From Anagrus nilaparvatae (Eukaryota > Arthropoda > Insecta > Hymenoptera > Mymaridae), in assembly GCA_022575985.1 (NCBI GenBank), contig JAKSXM010000142.1, positions 5,954,001 through 6,018,000 of the forward strand: a stretch of 64,000 nucleotides of DNA, written 5' to 3'. The position numbers and the translations under genes were made by a program. The notes under the pieces are model-generated. The model had not been told where the DNA came from, did no database searches, and saw only the letters and a program-made list of their open reading frames with translations. Shown here piece after piece: positions 1 through 12,835 of this stretch. Numbering within the stretch: the first letter of the stretch is position 1; every line of letters begins with the position of its first letter.

Positions 1-2200
1 AAACCATAGCGTACACAAAAGTTATATAGACCAAAAGAATTATATCTTGAACAAACATTAAAAAAGCTTTAGTATTAAATAATTTTTTTTTTTTGCATAA
101 AATATGAAAAATTAATTAAATATCGCTAAATCAAAATAAAAATTAATCTTCGTCATTGTCTTTTAAATGACGTTCATTTGTGTAAATTAATGATATAATA
201 ATTTAAAATAAAATTATTTATCAAATTATCCTTTGGGGCATTTTCTTGCTATCTTTCTTATTTAAAAAAAAAAAAGCGTCCGGCATGTTCTTGACATAAA
301 CTACTGCAATAGAAAAAGCAGTAGTATAAAAAAGGGATAGAGTATTAAGTTTTATCCAATCGAGTTCTACTGGTCAACTCGGTCGTTAATAGTGGGGAGT
401 GAACTGCGGTCATTGGATAAACTGCCCGAAGGCCGGTATCGAGCGAGTTCGTTTATAGCAAAGTAGTAAGCTTTGGGGTTATTTTAGGGAGAAAAAAAAC
501 GAACGCCCAGGCATCCCTATGTATAAATTCTCATTTTTTTCGCTTCAAATATAAACTTTATTGATATAAAAAAAAAAATTGAAATTCCCCTTTTTTTATT
601 GGTAGCATTTTGCATTTTTTACCCCTACTATGGTCATTCGAACGTAAATAAGACGCAGTGTAATTATTTTTTTGATTTTAATTAAGTTAAATTTTCAATT
701 GAAAAGGAATAAAATTCTGCATAACAATATGAATTAATTAAAGATGAATAATAGAGAAGAGAGAAAATCGAAGTTAGTTAATAAACACAACGTCCAAACT
801 GTCCAAAATCCAAAGGCTATTTGCATAGGCAATATTATACCCTTGCGTCTCCTGTCTATTCTGATGTTATATCCTAAAAGTTGGTTGGCTAGCCAATATC
901 TTCTATATACATTAGCATCTTTACTCTTCGCAGAGCTTTTACTTATAGTACTATATAATATAGAAAGTTGAAATTTGTATAAAGTCTAAGGTTGCTTGCT
1001 GCTCGTCTTCTTCTCTTCTTATTCTATAACTATATATATAAAGTATATTTTAGTATCCCTGGGAATTGGATTAGTAGTAGTAATAGGTTATACGAAATTT
1101 TACTTGTAACCTTTATACTATTATCCATCTATCTCTCTTGCTTACTCTTTAAACTAAATTTAAACTAACATTGGCACAAATCAGTTTTACGTGATCAACC
1201 TTCTATTCAGAAATTTAGAGAAACTTTATGTATCTATAATATTTCTTGCTGATTAAATTAAATACTTGTAATGCAAAAATATTTGTTAGTAGCCTTCTTC
1301 GACTTTTTCTTATTCCAAAAAGAATTTCGTCCAGCTTACGTGTCTCTTTTTTTAGTTTAGTTTAATGCGAACGAACGATCCCCAGTAGAGTCCTAATAAA
1401 AAAAGCATCCCTTGGCTCGTTTTGTAGTTTATAAACATAGATAAGGGAAAAAAGAGAAAATTTAAAAAAACGAAAAATTTAAGGGTCAGAAGTCCATTTA
1501 GAAAATGGAAAGACTAAACTTGTCCAACCGAATCTACGAAGAATTCCAATTGTCCTGAGTAACTACAAAACTTTTTATGAAACTTTGTTTTAAGATGTGA
1601 TTCGTGTTAGCTAAAATTTTCAAAATAAAATAACGAAAATTTTGGTGTAAAAATTTTTTTTTCTAAACTAAAACAGTATTAAAAAAAACTAAAAAATATT
1701 TAAAAGGGGACAAAATTTTCTCAGCCTGTTAAAAAGATATATGCGATAAGGCTATTCGTATGGCCAAAGATTGAGTTTAACTTCCGACTTTTCCCTCTGG
1801 CAGAAAACATCGAGTCCACCCTCTTTGACCTCCTATCGTTGTCACCCTTATAATATATATCTTTCTCTTTTTATTTTATTTTTTCTGTCTCTCTTTCTAA
1901 AAGATACATAGATAAAGAGAGAGAAAAAAGACTTTTTGGAGTTTTAAAGCCGCGAAACTTTAAGTTCGAGAAAATGCTATAAATTTCATCCTTCGTGTGG
2001 TTTTTAGATATCTTTTGCTTTTATTTCTTGTTCATGTACTATTTCTCAATATACACCTATACATATTTATTTTAAAAGGATAAACTTTTCTTATTTGTAT
2101 ATTTTATTATAAATAGATATTTTCTTACTTATTTGAAGAGTGTTTCTTGTCTTAATTTATTTTTTATAATTAATTTAGGGTTAGCCTCAAAAATTATATA
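1..2200. other. AT-rich non-coding stretch, no gene supported
   Basis: I see no supported gene here. The short open frame at 744-971 has no family resemblance, no signal peptide pattern and no splice context. A relatively GC-richer block at about 270-520 and another at about 1740-1850 stand out from the surrounding A/T runs and could be regulatory DNA, but no motif allows a call. Confidence 0.4.
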
Positions 2201-2212
2201 CCAAAATGTAAT

Positions 2213-2448
2213 TAGTGCACGCTGCAAAAATAGATTGCTTGAAAATTCAAGCAATTAAAAATTTGTCCAGCTGTTATGTAGCCAAAAATTAATTAAATTT
2301 TAAAAAATATATGCAAATTATCATCTTTAAATTTAATGATAATGATCCATACAAAGAAAAAATTTATTTCATCATTTCATAATGATAAAAGGCATATGTA
2401 ACATTTGCTTAAAAATTCAAGTACATTTTTAAAGTGTAAGTTTGACTT
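2213..2448. repeat. Degenerate MITE of the CACTG / GCTTGAAAATTCAAG family
   Basis: The left end carries a run resembling GCTTGAAAATTCAAG and the right end carries its approximate inverse (GCTTAAAAATTCAAG followed by AAGTGTA). The interior (gccaaaaattaattaaattt...atatgcaaa) matches, in inverted orientation, the interior of the better preserved copy at 16557-16753. This is an old, diverged, non-coding copy. Confidence 0.5.
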
Positions 2449-2504
2449 TTTTTAAATTGAAAGTAAAATTGATATTTTTAAGGTATCAAAGATATTTTTA
2501 CTTT

Positions 2505-2665
2505 TAAGTTAGCGCCAGCAATGTTAAATGCGTCAAAAAATTTTAAATGCAGTAATATGAATCCAACCCAGTGGATCATACGTGTTTTGGTCGCTAAAAA
2601 TGATTTCGAAGGTTTCATCCATTTTCCGATGGCCAGTTTTGATTAATTAACGCCATATAGCTCAA
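2505..2665. repeat. Solo fragment of the GCGCCAGCAATGTTAAATGC foldback element
   Basis: The stretch from about 2510 (gcgccagcaatgttaaatgc) through the 'ttttggtcgct' and 'ggtttcatccattttccgatgg' segments matches one arm of the complete foldback at 47620-48640. Only one arm is present, so this is a truncated relic. Confidence 0.6.
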
Positions 2666-2984
2666 GATAATCAAAAAAATACATTTTTTGAAAATTCTTA
2701 ATACTGAAATGGTTAAAAAAAATACCAAGATTAGTTCCAACTATTCCAATAAACTGAGATAGATAATATAGAGATATAGTTACAACAAATAGTACAATTA
2801 AATCAAATTGCTTTAACTTAAATTTCGAGATATATGTTAAATTAATTTAAATATTTACAAATACCGTTCATACTTCTTATATAAAGTTAAAATTACATTT
2901 CTTTTACGGCTAAGAAAATTTTAGTACAGCCATCTGTAGGCAATTTAGGGTTACTAACAATAGTGAGAAATATATAAAAAACTG

Positions 2985-3265
2985 TAAAAAACAACTCCGG
3001 TGATTTTACGACAAAATTGGTAAATTTACGACAAAATTGGTAAATTTACGAAAATTTAGTAGATTCTCGAAAAAATTTGCAATTTTTCGACAAAAATCGA
3101 AAATTTACTAATATTTTTAAATTTGCGAAAAAATAGTAAATTAACGATTTATTTTTTCGTAAATTTTCGACAAAATCGTAAATTTACAACTATGTCGTAA
3201 TTTTACGATTTTTGTAGAAAAATTGCAAATTTTAATCGAAAATTTGCGACAAACAGTTGTGAAAT
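2985..3265. repeat. AT-rich palindromic repeat
   Basis: Alternating direct and inverted copies of short words such as aaatttacga and tcgtaaattt make this stretch self-complementary. It resembles the interior of the CACTGTAAAAAGTAAC foldback family (for example 23644-24051) but lacks clear terminal repeats. Confidence 0.45.
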
Positions 3266-6200
3266 TACAAGCCATATTTTTTGTACCTATAAACGCATAG
3301 CAAACCATTTAGAGTCATTAAATAATGTTTTTTTATTTTACACCATGAGAAAAGATGAATACTTTTTTTTTCGCTACATTTCGGTTAGCAAATAGGTATT
3401 TAATTATTAATATTTTAAAAATAAAAAATGTTTTTAATTACGTAAAAAAGGGTAATCTGGAAGAACAAGTTATTATAAGCAAAAACAGGATGAGTCAAAT
3501 TTTGGCTGTCTAATTTTTTTAAGAAATATGTATCTAGTTTTTTACAGTATACTTTTTGTAATGTCAGTACCAATTTTTTAATTACTGTTAAAAATTTTTG
3601 AATTATATGAAAAGCAACAAATAAAAAAAAAAAAAACGTCTTCAAAATATAATTCTCTATCAATTTAACAGTTAAATGAACAAATAGACCACATTAAAAT
3701 TTGTTTATAAGAGGTGTTAGATTATTGATGCATGAATCGGCCACAAGGATCTATCTTTTTCCAAATGGAAAATTCTTAAGAACCCTGCGGACTCGTTTAT
3801 ATGGAAAATATTATAGATTTGTTAAAGTAGAAAAACTTTTTCAAAACGAAATCTTACGAAGGATTTAACACTGCTATATCTACTCAATAACTAAAAAATT
3901 GAAAAATATTTATTTTATTTTTTATTACAAACATTGGCTTTTTGGTATTCACGCAATATTTATCGTTTCCTTCCGATTGGTATCAACGATGCGTGTACGT
4001 ATACATTGATTGCATTTTTGACGTATATGCAAAAAATATGTATTTTCACATGAAAAAATTTAAATTAATTTTTTTGCCAACAATAACAATAATAATAATA
4101 AAGAGAATTTTCCTTTTTTGTAAATTTTGATCAAAGAATATAACATAAAGGTATAATAATCCGACTTATACATATTACCTAATAAAAGCCAAAGCAACGA
4201 AAAAAAACTGGAATTTCCTTTCGAAACACGTATAGAGCATTGAGTCTATACCATTTATACGACGTCCTAAAACCTTGCAAAAACTCTTCATGATCGAAAT
4301 ATATATATACATATATATAAGCTTTTTTCTTCTAAGAATTTTCCTAGCATATATCGATTTCTCCCCTTTTTTCTCATATAATATTGGAAAGACGTAACGG
4401 GAATCCTAGTCGTAAATTAGGGATCTATAAAAAAATAATGCTGGACTCAGTTGTTTTTTCCCTCCGTTTTTGTTGTAAGAATGGTTAAAGAATACTATAT
4501 TTGAGTGAAACAAAAATTGACAAAACATAAAAATTAAATTTTTGTAGATTAAAAAACGTTTCATTTTTTAAAAGACACTGAAAATCAAATGTTTATGAAA
4601 TCCTTATAAATTTAGAGCTTTCGAGGTCCAATTTTATAGCTAAATGCTAAACTAAGCTGTAATAAATTTTTTGGAAATAGGACTTAAATAATAGGATTTT
4701 CACTAATAAACTAATTATAATTTTTAACTTGATTTAGAAGAAAAATTTTTTAAGTTAATTGTTATTTTCACAAATTAAACCTATTGCACTTTCTTCATTT
4801 TACTTATTACCTATCATCATTTTTTAAAGTTATTTATCTTTTTTTTTTTCACTTCTTTTACTTTCAAAGTTTTTATAAAATTTTTTTTTAATTAATACAT
4901 TTTGAATGTCATGTGACTATTAATAGCCTTAATCTAAGGGTTTTCAAAATTGCTTGAGTTCAAAATTTTTCCGAAACTAGGAAATTTTTAGAAACTTTTC
5001 GTTTTGTTGGCCTGACAAACACAATTTTAAGGTACATTGCATACTCAGTGCAATCGTGCCTAATAACAAATGAATCAATAAACCAATTACAGTCAAAATA
5101 AAACAAACATTAAAAAAAATTTTTTTATGATTCAAGTACCTTGTGAAAAGAAATAAAATGATAGACATTTGAATAAAGTGGCCAATGTGGGCAGAATTCA
5201 ACGTCTCATGTGTCACGAATGTCAAGCTAGTTCTCTCGTTTCTTTTTTATTTGTCACAATTCCCTTTTTTGTTTAATAGAAAATTACAAAATTTCTTTTG
5301 TTTCTTTACATTATACCTTCTTCATAAATTTATAAACCCCTTTTTTTTATTATTATTTCTGTGAATATACTTACTAATATTATTTCTTTCCTTTGTGTGT
5401 AACGTAAAAAAATATATATTACGTTTTTATTTTTTTCAATAAAATAATATTACGTTTCTTTTTTAATAAAATCAAATAAGAAACAAATATATTTTGGAAT
5501 TTTTCAATTTAAAATAAATGCTTTATTCTATTTATTAGATAAATAATACTGTATTTTGTTACATTGAATGAAATGACATGAAAAATTGTTTATGCAAAAT
5601 AAAATTTATTATTAAAAAATTTGATTTATTTGGTTAAATTATTATATTTCACCTTGCTCCTAAACTGACCATTCAGTGACACCTGTAAAAAAAACTGCCC
5701 TAATTCTCGTCTTTTCCAAACAATGAATAAATAATCTCGTCAAAATCTCGTTGAAATGTTACACAATGCATGAATCTGTACGAGGATGGACCAGTTTTTC
5801 ACCTGATTTTTTAGAGCACACGAAAAAGATCATACAAGGGTCAGTTAAATAAAAAAATACAAGAATCCAATTTAGGGCATCAAATAAAAAAAAAAAGAAA
5901 GAAAAGAAAAAACAAGAGTGAAACAAGAAAACCTGTCGATTCGCGTGCCTCTTTTTTCCCTATTTGCATTATTCAAAGATCTTTCTTCTCTTTTAAAACA
6001 TTCCCTAACATATATTATCTTTTTTAGCATAAAACGCGTGCCATGCAAAACAGAGAAATGTAAAAAAACTGGTCCAGGAATTTATAAATTCAAATAACTT
6101 TAGGGGGATGCTGACCCTTTAAAATAATGGACAGTGTCCAGTTTTATGTGATATGGAATACTGAGGGAGAGTTTAAAAACCACAAAAATATACATAGCTT

Positions 6201-6725
6201 GTTTGCCTTTTTGACTTATGATATCTGAGAGAAAAAAATTTTTTAGGGATTATTTTCTCGTTTCCCCCTTTTTATATTACAGATAAATAGATACTTTATT
6301 TACATTAATGTCGGATTCTGAATGAAGCGAATCATTTTTATTTTGATAGAATAAAATGATGCTAAATTTTTGAGCTAATAAAGAAAACAAGTTTTTTTTA
6401 ATATTCTTGAAAATTTATATATACAGTTAACGATGCGCAAAAATATTCATTACACGTTCAATTATAGTTTGTATAAACAAATGATCATAAATCATTTACA
6501 ATAGAGATTTATTTTTGTTTTTCTATAATTGATTTTATTGAAAATTATAATATCTGAATTAAATTTTATGAAGGGCTAATCTTTTTAATTAATCCGTATG
6601 TTTAATTTTAGCTTATTAAGGTATTTCTTTTAAATTAACCGGTATTAACGCTTCTAAAAATCAAAAATTATATCCTTATGTTAAACTTTTAGCGGAATCC
6701 AAATTTTTGATCAGTCTGTTAATTG
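3266..6725. other. AT-rich non-coding stretch, no gene supported
   Basis: No gene or RNA gene is recognised. Short hydrophobic open frames at 3415-3663 and 4977-5225 (both minus) are rich in Phe/Leu/Ile, as expected from T-rich DNA by chance, and have no splice partners or family motifs. Homopolymer A/T tracts dominate. Confidence 0.4.
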
Positions 6726-7917
6726 CACTGTAAAAAGTAACTTTCTTAGATTTCTAAAAAAAATAGAATTTTTTCAAAAATTGGTAGATTTTCAAAAAAT
6801 TTTGTTAATGTTTGATAAAAATCGTAAATTTATTAAATTTAGTATATTATAGAAAAATTCGAGATTTCTCGATTTCTTTTTGTGAATTTACGAAAAAAGT
6901 TGTAAATTCACAACTGGCTGATTCCATGTGAAACGTACGTTGACCTCCAGATGGGGTCTTCCGATTGGGCTGTAATTTTGCACAGGTGATTATATGTATA
7001 AAATGTCCTCACTCCCCAAATTTTACGTCTTAAAATCATTTCTAGCCGTCTCTGTGAATTTTTGAAAATTGGGACCGATTTTAAAGCTCTCAGCCACCAA
7101 CTTTTGCTTCATTATATAAAAGCATGAAGAAATGTTAAAAATATTATTAGAAAAATGCTTTCGATCGGTTCTGCCTAAATTTGCATATAAATATAGCTTT
7201 TTTCGCTAAATTTGCATTTTCAAAATCGGAAAATTTCACTAATTATCGTTGTAACTTTTCCGTATGTGAAAATACCCATACCCATATTAGTACCAGGTAA
7301 AAGTATATGGAATACCCTGTCTCCACTCCCAGTTTGAAGTTATTTGAAGTGACGGGTTTTGAGTTATGAACTACAGCCGCTACGGCTCACATTTTCCAAT
7401 TTTCCGGGTTTCCACGTGAAAATTTTAAAAAACGGTTTAAAAATTCGGATATCCAGGGAAATTTCCGATCGAAACCATTTTTCTAATAATATTTTTAACA
7501 TTTCTTCATGCTTTTATATACTGAAGCAAAAGTTGGTGGCTGAGAGCTTTAAAATCAGTCTCAATTTTCAAAAATTCACAGAGACGGCTAGAAATGATTT
7601 TAAGACGTAAAATTTGGGGAGTGAGGACATTTTATATATATAATCACCTGTGCAAAGTTACAGCCCAATCGGAAGACCCCATCTGGAGGTCAACGTACGT
7701 TTCACATGGAATCAGTCAACTATTTTTTGAAAATTTTCGAAAAAAAATTGTAAATTATCAATTTTTCTTGCGAATTCACAAAAAAAAATCGATAATACTC
7801 GAATTTTTTGTTAATATACTAAATTTAGTGAATTTACGATTTTTTTCGAATATTTACAAATTTTTTCGAAAATTTTCTAATTTTTTTGTTAATATAAGAA
7901 AGTTACTTTTTACAGTG
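6726..7917. mobile_element. CACTGTAAAAAGTAAC foldback MITE carrying a second nested foldback
   Basis: The outer ends are CACTGTAAAAAGTAACTTTC at 6726 and its inverse ending ACAGTG at 7917. Other copies in the window (23644-24051, 29142-29546, 38437-38870) are only about 400-435 bp, and here the extra length is a second palindromic element at about 6918-7715. No protein-coding capacity is visible; open frames at 7359-7950 lie inside the palindrome. Confidence 0.8.
6918..7715. mobile_element. Nested foldback element (CTGATTCCATGTGAAACG termini)
   Basis: Left arm starting CTGATTCCATGTGAAACGTA is repeated in inverse orientation ending at about 7715. The arms stay complementary far inward: the 'gacctccagatggggtcttcc' segment near 6952 pairs with its inverse near 7675, and 'cacaggtgattatat' near 6982 pairs with its inverse near 7640. 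It sits in the middle of the outer MITE, so it inserted later. Confidence 0.75.
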
Positions 7918-8734
7918 AGGTTTATAATTGGAATGGGAGAAAATTTGTAATTTATAATTTGGAAAAAAGTATTTGCTCAAAAAGGAAACTGAAGAGTTTT
8001 TTCATTTTGAGAGCCTTATTTGTATTGAAAAATTATCTCTTTAAGTATTTTATTTTTGTTTATGTTTAAGATGGCTCACGGAATTTATAAAAAATGAAAA
8101 ATATGAACTAAAATTTTTAGGAAATTGTATAATAAAATAATTATTGTATTTCTTATTTCCGTACTTTTTACACAAAATTTTATTAATAATTAAGTATTTT
8201 CAAAGATAATAAAAATTAGAACTAATGAAATAAATAATGAAAAAATTAGGGCGACCAATCACAACACGAATAATTTATACGAAAAATTTTGTCACATAAG
8301 TTTTTTAGAGATAGAAATTTACCTCGAGAAAAAAATTTTTAATATCGCATCTGAATTCAAATACTGATTACTATCCCTCGAAAAAAATTATTTTATCTTT
8401 TGTTCTGGATGGCGAAATTTTATAATAGGATGACGAAATATTTGATTGAGTTCTCATATATTATTATATCGTATCTATAGATATAATGTTTTATTATATT
8501 TTAAACATTTTTTAGTAAAATTTATAAGTATCAAAATATTTTTAACATTTTAATGCATAAAATATCATGAATATTTAAAAAAGAATCTTATCTTCGCTTA
8601 ATAATATATTATTTTATTAAATATTAAGTTCAAAAATTATTAATATAATATTAGTTATCATTATTTTTTTAATAGATTCTCGAAATGGGAGTACGTGGCT
8701 TATAAGTCGTGCCCAATGTTAAGAAATTTTCTTG

Positions 8735-8742
8735 TATAAAAA
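8735..8742 (+). promoter_or_regulatory. TATA box of knottin gene A
   Basis: TATAAAAA lies 53 bp upstream of the ATG. The same element in the same context (cttgTATAAAAacga) is kept in copies C and E. It is absent from copy B. Confidence 0.7.
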
Positions 8743-8794
8743 CGATAGAAATTGCAAAGCGTGTCAATACTGTTAAAAAAGTCTTGCTATCATC

Positions 8795-9018
8795 ATGTCT
8801 AAAATTTTTCTTTTCATTTGCCTCTTTTTATTGGCACTAATAAGTTTGTTCGAAGTTGCTGAAAGTGACTGTATTGAAAAAGGAGGTCTGGTAAGCATGG
8901 TCAATTTTTTATTTTAGTTGAAAATATTGTTAATTTATTAATATTACAGTGCTTTTCTAATCAAGTTTGCTGTTCTGGAGAATGTGTTTCAAAAATTCTT
9001 TACGCTTATTGTACATAG
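8795..9018 (+). CDS. Secreted six-cysteine knottin (inhibitor-cystine-knot-type peptide), copy A
   Basis: This is a two-exon gene with exon 1 at 8795-8890, a 59-bp GT..AG intron (phase 0), and exon 2 at 8950-9018. It encodes 54 residues. Residues 1-24 form a hydrophobic signal peptide, so the product is secreted. The mature part has cysteine spacing C-x6-C-x5-CC-x3-C-x8-C, the classical inhibitor cystine knot pattern seen in ion-channel toxins, defence peptides and some parasitoid venom or teratocyte peptides. The intron falls just before Cys2. A TATA box lies at 8735-8742 and AATAAA at 9046-9051. The gene is 35 kb from its paralogues at 44.5-46.8 kb but shares their promoter, intron and downstream flank (for example ctgaagcgattacagtgtc near 9150). 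The fold is inferred from spacing; the target and role (venom, immune or effector) cannot be read from the sequence. Confidence 0.82.
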
Positions 9019-9526
9019 AATTAAATACTTTATGAACGAAAATTTAATAAAAAATTTTTAACCTTTAAATCATAGAAACTGAATTTGATTTTATTAATTT
9101 GTTGTATCATAATATTTTCCGCATTGATTTTATAATTATTATACTAACCTGAAGCGATTACAGTGTCATTAAATTATTAGTCACATAAAATTTTAAAAAG
9201 TTTATAATAACAAAAATCTTATCAGACAAAATAAAGCTTTCAGAAGCTTTAATAAATTTTTAGCTTTTAAATAAAAAAATATTATTTAAGCAATTAATAA
9301 TTTTGCTAAACCTTATGAATTTTGATTTATTCTTTTCATAGTGTCTCGAATCATTTAGTTTTATATTTTTTTTACGAAAAACTAGATTTTTAAAATTCAA
9401 AAGATTCTAAAAAAAAGAGATATAAAAAATTATCATCAATAATGAAATTTATTATAGAAGGGATAGATGCATTTTTTGAACGGTTATGTAATATATTTTT
9501 AAATTTTATTTACATTGAAAATAGTA

Positions 9527-11272
9527 AGGTACTCGTACCAGTACATGAACGATCACCAGTACCTGAACGATGACCGTATTTTGTATTATTTTAATATTAT
9601 GTGTGAGTTTTAAATAATAAAAATTAGTAAATATTAAAGCTAAAACATCACTGATTAATTTAAAAAAAAAATTATTTGCTTATCTTTCGAAAATTTTGAA
9701 AAACGGATAATTGAAAAAAAGTTGTACTCAAATGATCGAATTCCTTAAGAATTTAACAACGTTTTTAGTTTTTTTCTTAAGGAAACAATTAATATTTAAA
9801 TTAATATAAACAAAAAATAATTGTTTTAGTTATTTTCTACACACTCTCCCGTTTTGATTTCACTATAATAAAACCTTTTTCTTATTGTTTTTTACTATAA
9901 TCGTGTCACTTTAAAATACAACATCAATTTTCAAGCTTTGCTCCAAAAGCTGAACGGCGTTCAGCTTCTGGAACAATAACATTAATGACCATACTTAATT
10001 GAATTTCGTAACACTTTTATTGATAATATAACATTATAATTAATTAATAACAGTTGAAATAATTTTTTAAACTAATTTTTAATGTATAACTTTAAAATAA
10101 ACTCCTTTTGGTTAATTATTATACAAATATTTACATTGAAAACGTTCATATAAACAAAAGCTAGGCACGTGAAAGCGCGCGCAAGTAATACACTCTCTGT
10201 AATTCTGGATTCTGGACTACGCGTGTATGCGTGTTCGTGAGTGTGCAACTGACAATTTTAAAAATGCGAGGATTCTTCTGCTCTGAATTAAGTATATTAT
10301 ACCTATATAGGTACAACACGGAATGGCAAGTACACTGTCAGTATTGTTTTCATTTGTACCGTGTATTTTTTCTCTTGAGATAAATAATCCAGTAAGTTTA
10401 TAATATCTTTGAATAAAAACTAAAAAAAAGAGAGAGAAAGAGATAAAAAGAAGAATCAACAATACCTATACTTATTATTATTAATAATCAAAGGCATAAT
10501 AGAAAAACGTTACTGAATAGTAGGTATATTGCGTAGATTTTGAATTTGTTTAAAATAGGTATTATTTGATAATCAGAAATGAATTATTAATTAATATTAA
10601 GAATCTATATTCTTTATTATCAAATATAGCAATTAGTAAAATTTTTTTACGTTGTAACAACAGTTATAGGAATACTTCTTTTATATACCTATTTTTTCAT
10701 CTCGTTTTGTTCTGTTAACTATTTTTATTATTTTTTTTTTTTAAATCCTGTGATGATTATTTTTAGTGTAAAATAGTGAAAAAGTTAAAGAAAATTATGT
10801 TTAGTGTGAAAAATCATTTAATGATTACGGGAGTATATAGTTAAAGCTCAAAACGGTAACGTTAAAATTTCATGAATTTAACGTTAATACATATTATTAT
10901 TAAAAAAATGCATTAAAATTAATAATTAAACATTCTAGTGATAAAAATATACGCTATTTATAACCTAAAAGACTTTATTTAACGTTAAAATGAATAATTT
11001 CAAATCGTTCAGGTATTGGTGCACTCTACCATAAACGATGGAGCATTTAATTTTTGGTCGTTCATGTACTGGTGCATTAGACATGTCGTGAATATTGCTT
11101 AATTCTAAAAAAACAAATGCAAGTTGGAGCAATATATGGGTGTCAAAATGTAGATAATGAACTAATTTTAATGTTAAAAAAAAAATTATGCAATAATAAT
11201 AAATATTTTGCCTGATATTTCGTTTTTAGTAAACGAAAATTCTTAATCGTTCATGTACTGGTACGAGTACCT
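9527..11272. mobile_element. Non-autonomous DNA transposon with 28-bp terminal inverted repeats
   Basis: The termini AGGTACTCGTACCAGTACAT (left) and its exact inverse (right) are flanked by TA on both sides (9525-9526 and 11273-11274), a Tc1/mariner-type target duplication. Subterminal copies of the ACCAGTAC.TGAACGAT word occur near 9550 and 11010-11070. The interior has no transposase-like frame, so the element is probably mobilised in trans. It lies directly against the satellite array that starts at about 11278. Confidence 0.75.
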
Positions 11273-11277
11273 TAGAT

Positions 11278-12560
11278 GAAATAGGGGAACCAGGCAATTT
11301 TTATTTTTCCAAAAATCGAAAGGGGTATATGGAAAAATGTTGAATTTTTTTTTTTAATTTTTCGCTCTTTGGTACCGAAAAAGGTTAAAAACAGTGAAAA
11401 ACTTAAGTCAATATGGTTCCCCAGGTCAAAGAGCCCAAAAAATCTGATATAAATGGATTTAAGTGAGTTTGAAAATTTTTTCATTTTAGAAATTTTGTCT
11501 TTATTCGCTTCAAATCATTTGAATCAGTTAAAACTCATTAGGGTTCAATGTTTTCTAACCAAAAAAGTGCTAATGAAATGGGGGAACTAGATTTTCTTAA
11601 CAATTTTTATTTTTCAAAAAATAGAAAATTGTCAAAAAAATTTTTTTTCAAATTTCTCGCTGTTTGGTACCGAAAAAGGTTTGAAACAGTGAAAAACTTA
11701 AATCAATATGGTTTCCCAGGTCAGAGAGTCCAGAAAACCTTATATAAATAGATTTAAGTGAATTTGAAAATTTTTGGATTTTACAAATTTTGGATTTATT
11801 CGCATAAAACCATTTGAATTAGTTAAAAACCATTATGAACCATGTTTTATAACCAAAAAAGTGCTGATTAAATGGGGGAAGTGGATTTCTTTGATAATTT
11901 TTATTTTGGCCAAAATCGGAAGGGGTATATATGGAAAAATGTCCAAAAAAAATTTTTTTTAAGTTTTCGCTGTTTGGTACCGAAAAAGGTTTGAAACAGT
12001 GAAAAACTTAAATCAATATGGTTTCCAAGGTCAGAGAGACTAAAAAACCTCATATAAATAGAATTAAGTGAATTTGAAAAATTTTGGATTTTACAAATTT
12101 TGGATTTATTCGCATAAAACCATTTGAATTAGTTAAAAACCATTATGAACCATGTTTTCTAACCAAAAAAGTGCGGATTAAATGGGGAAAGCGTATTTTT
12201 TTAACAATTTTTATTTTTCCAAAAATCAAAAGGGGTATATATGGGTATATATTTTCCATATGGAAAATTGTCAAAAAAAATTTTTTTTAAGTTTTCGCTG
12301 TTTGGTACCGAAAAAGGTTTGAAACAGTGAAAAACTTAAATCAATATGGTTTTCCGGGTCAGAGAGCCCAAAAAATCTCATATAAATGGATTTAAGTGAA
12401 TTTGAAAATTTTTGGATTTTACAAATTTTGGGTTTATTCGCATAAAACCTTTTGAATTAGTTAAAACTCATTATAAACCAAGTTTTCTAATCAAAAAAGT
12501 GCTGATGAAATAGGCAATAATTTGTAAAAGTTTCAGGATTTTTTTTCTTCAAATTTTTCG
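11278..12560. repeat. Tandem satellite array 1, ~300-bp units
   Basis: About four units, marked by ggggaa at roughly 11282, 11580, 11875 and 12185. Each carries the words 'tttggtaccgaaaaaggtt', 'cagtgaaaaacttaa' and 'aaccaaaaaagtgct'. The unit recurs at 43486-43750 and 47490-49800. Short open frames in it are repeated copies of the same non-genic reading and are not genes. Confidence 0.85.
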
Positions 12561-12835
12561 TTGTTTACTAGTATAGTGCCCTGCTATATAGGATCTAATT
12601 TCTAGGCCCAGGAGGCCCATTTAGTAATCTGAGGATATGGGGGATGTTTTTTTAACTACCACAACCCTGTCCTGAAATTTAAAAGCTAATTTACACTCCC
12701 CTTATAGTAGACCTTCAGCTTTTATTATTTTAAGTCCCTAAATCGAATTTATCGTTAAGTCTCTATGCTTGGGTCGTTCTAGGTCTCTAAACTCAGAATG
12801 TAATTATATTATAATGTTAACAGGTATTTGAAGGA
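12561..12835. repeat. Fragment of the 'aagtccctaaat' repeat family
   Basis: Contains 'ttattattttaagtccctaa' followed by repeated 'aagtc/ggtctctaa' words. These match the interior of the inverted-repeat element at 17363-17847 and the stretch at 20690-20960. No open frame of interest. Confidence 0.45.

Noticed and set aside
340..520. Possible tRNA or structured RNA in a GC-richer block
   Set aside because: No A/B-box pair or cloverleaf could be made from the sequence.
744..971. 75-codon open frame with a hydrophobic end
   Set aside because: No recognisable domain, no promoter or conservation evidence.
4977..5225. Hydrophobic 82-codon minus-strand frame resembling a membrane protein piece
   Set aside because: No splice partners, no conserved motif, and T-rich DNA easily gives Phe/Leu/Ile frames.
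7359..7950. Two overlapping open frames of 83 and 118 codons
   Set aside because: Both are inside the nested palindromic MITEs at 6726-7917.
11278..12560. CRISPR-like or protein-repeat reading of the 300-bp array
   Set aside because: Unit length, composition and eukaryotic context are those of satellite DNA; no short repeat/spacer structure.
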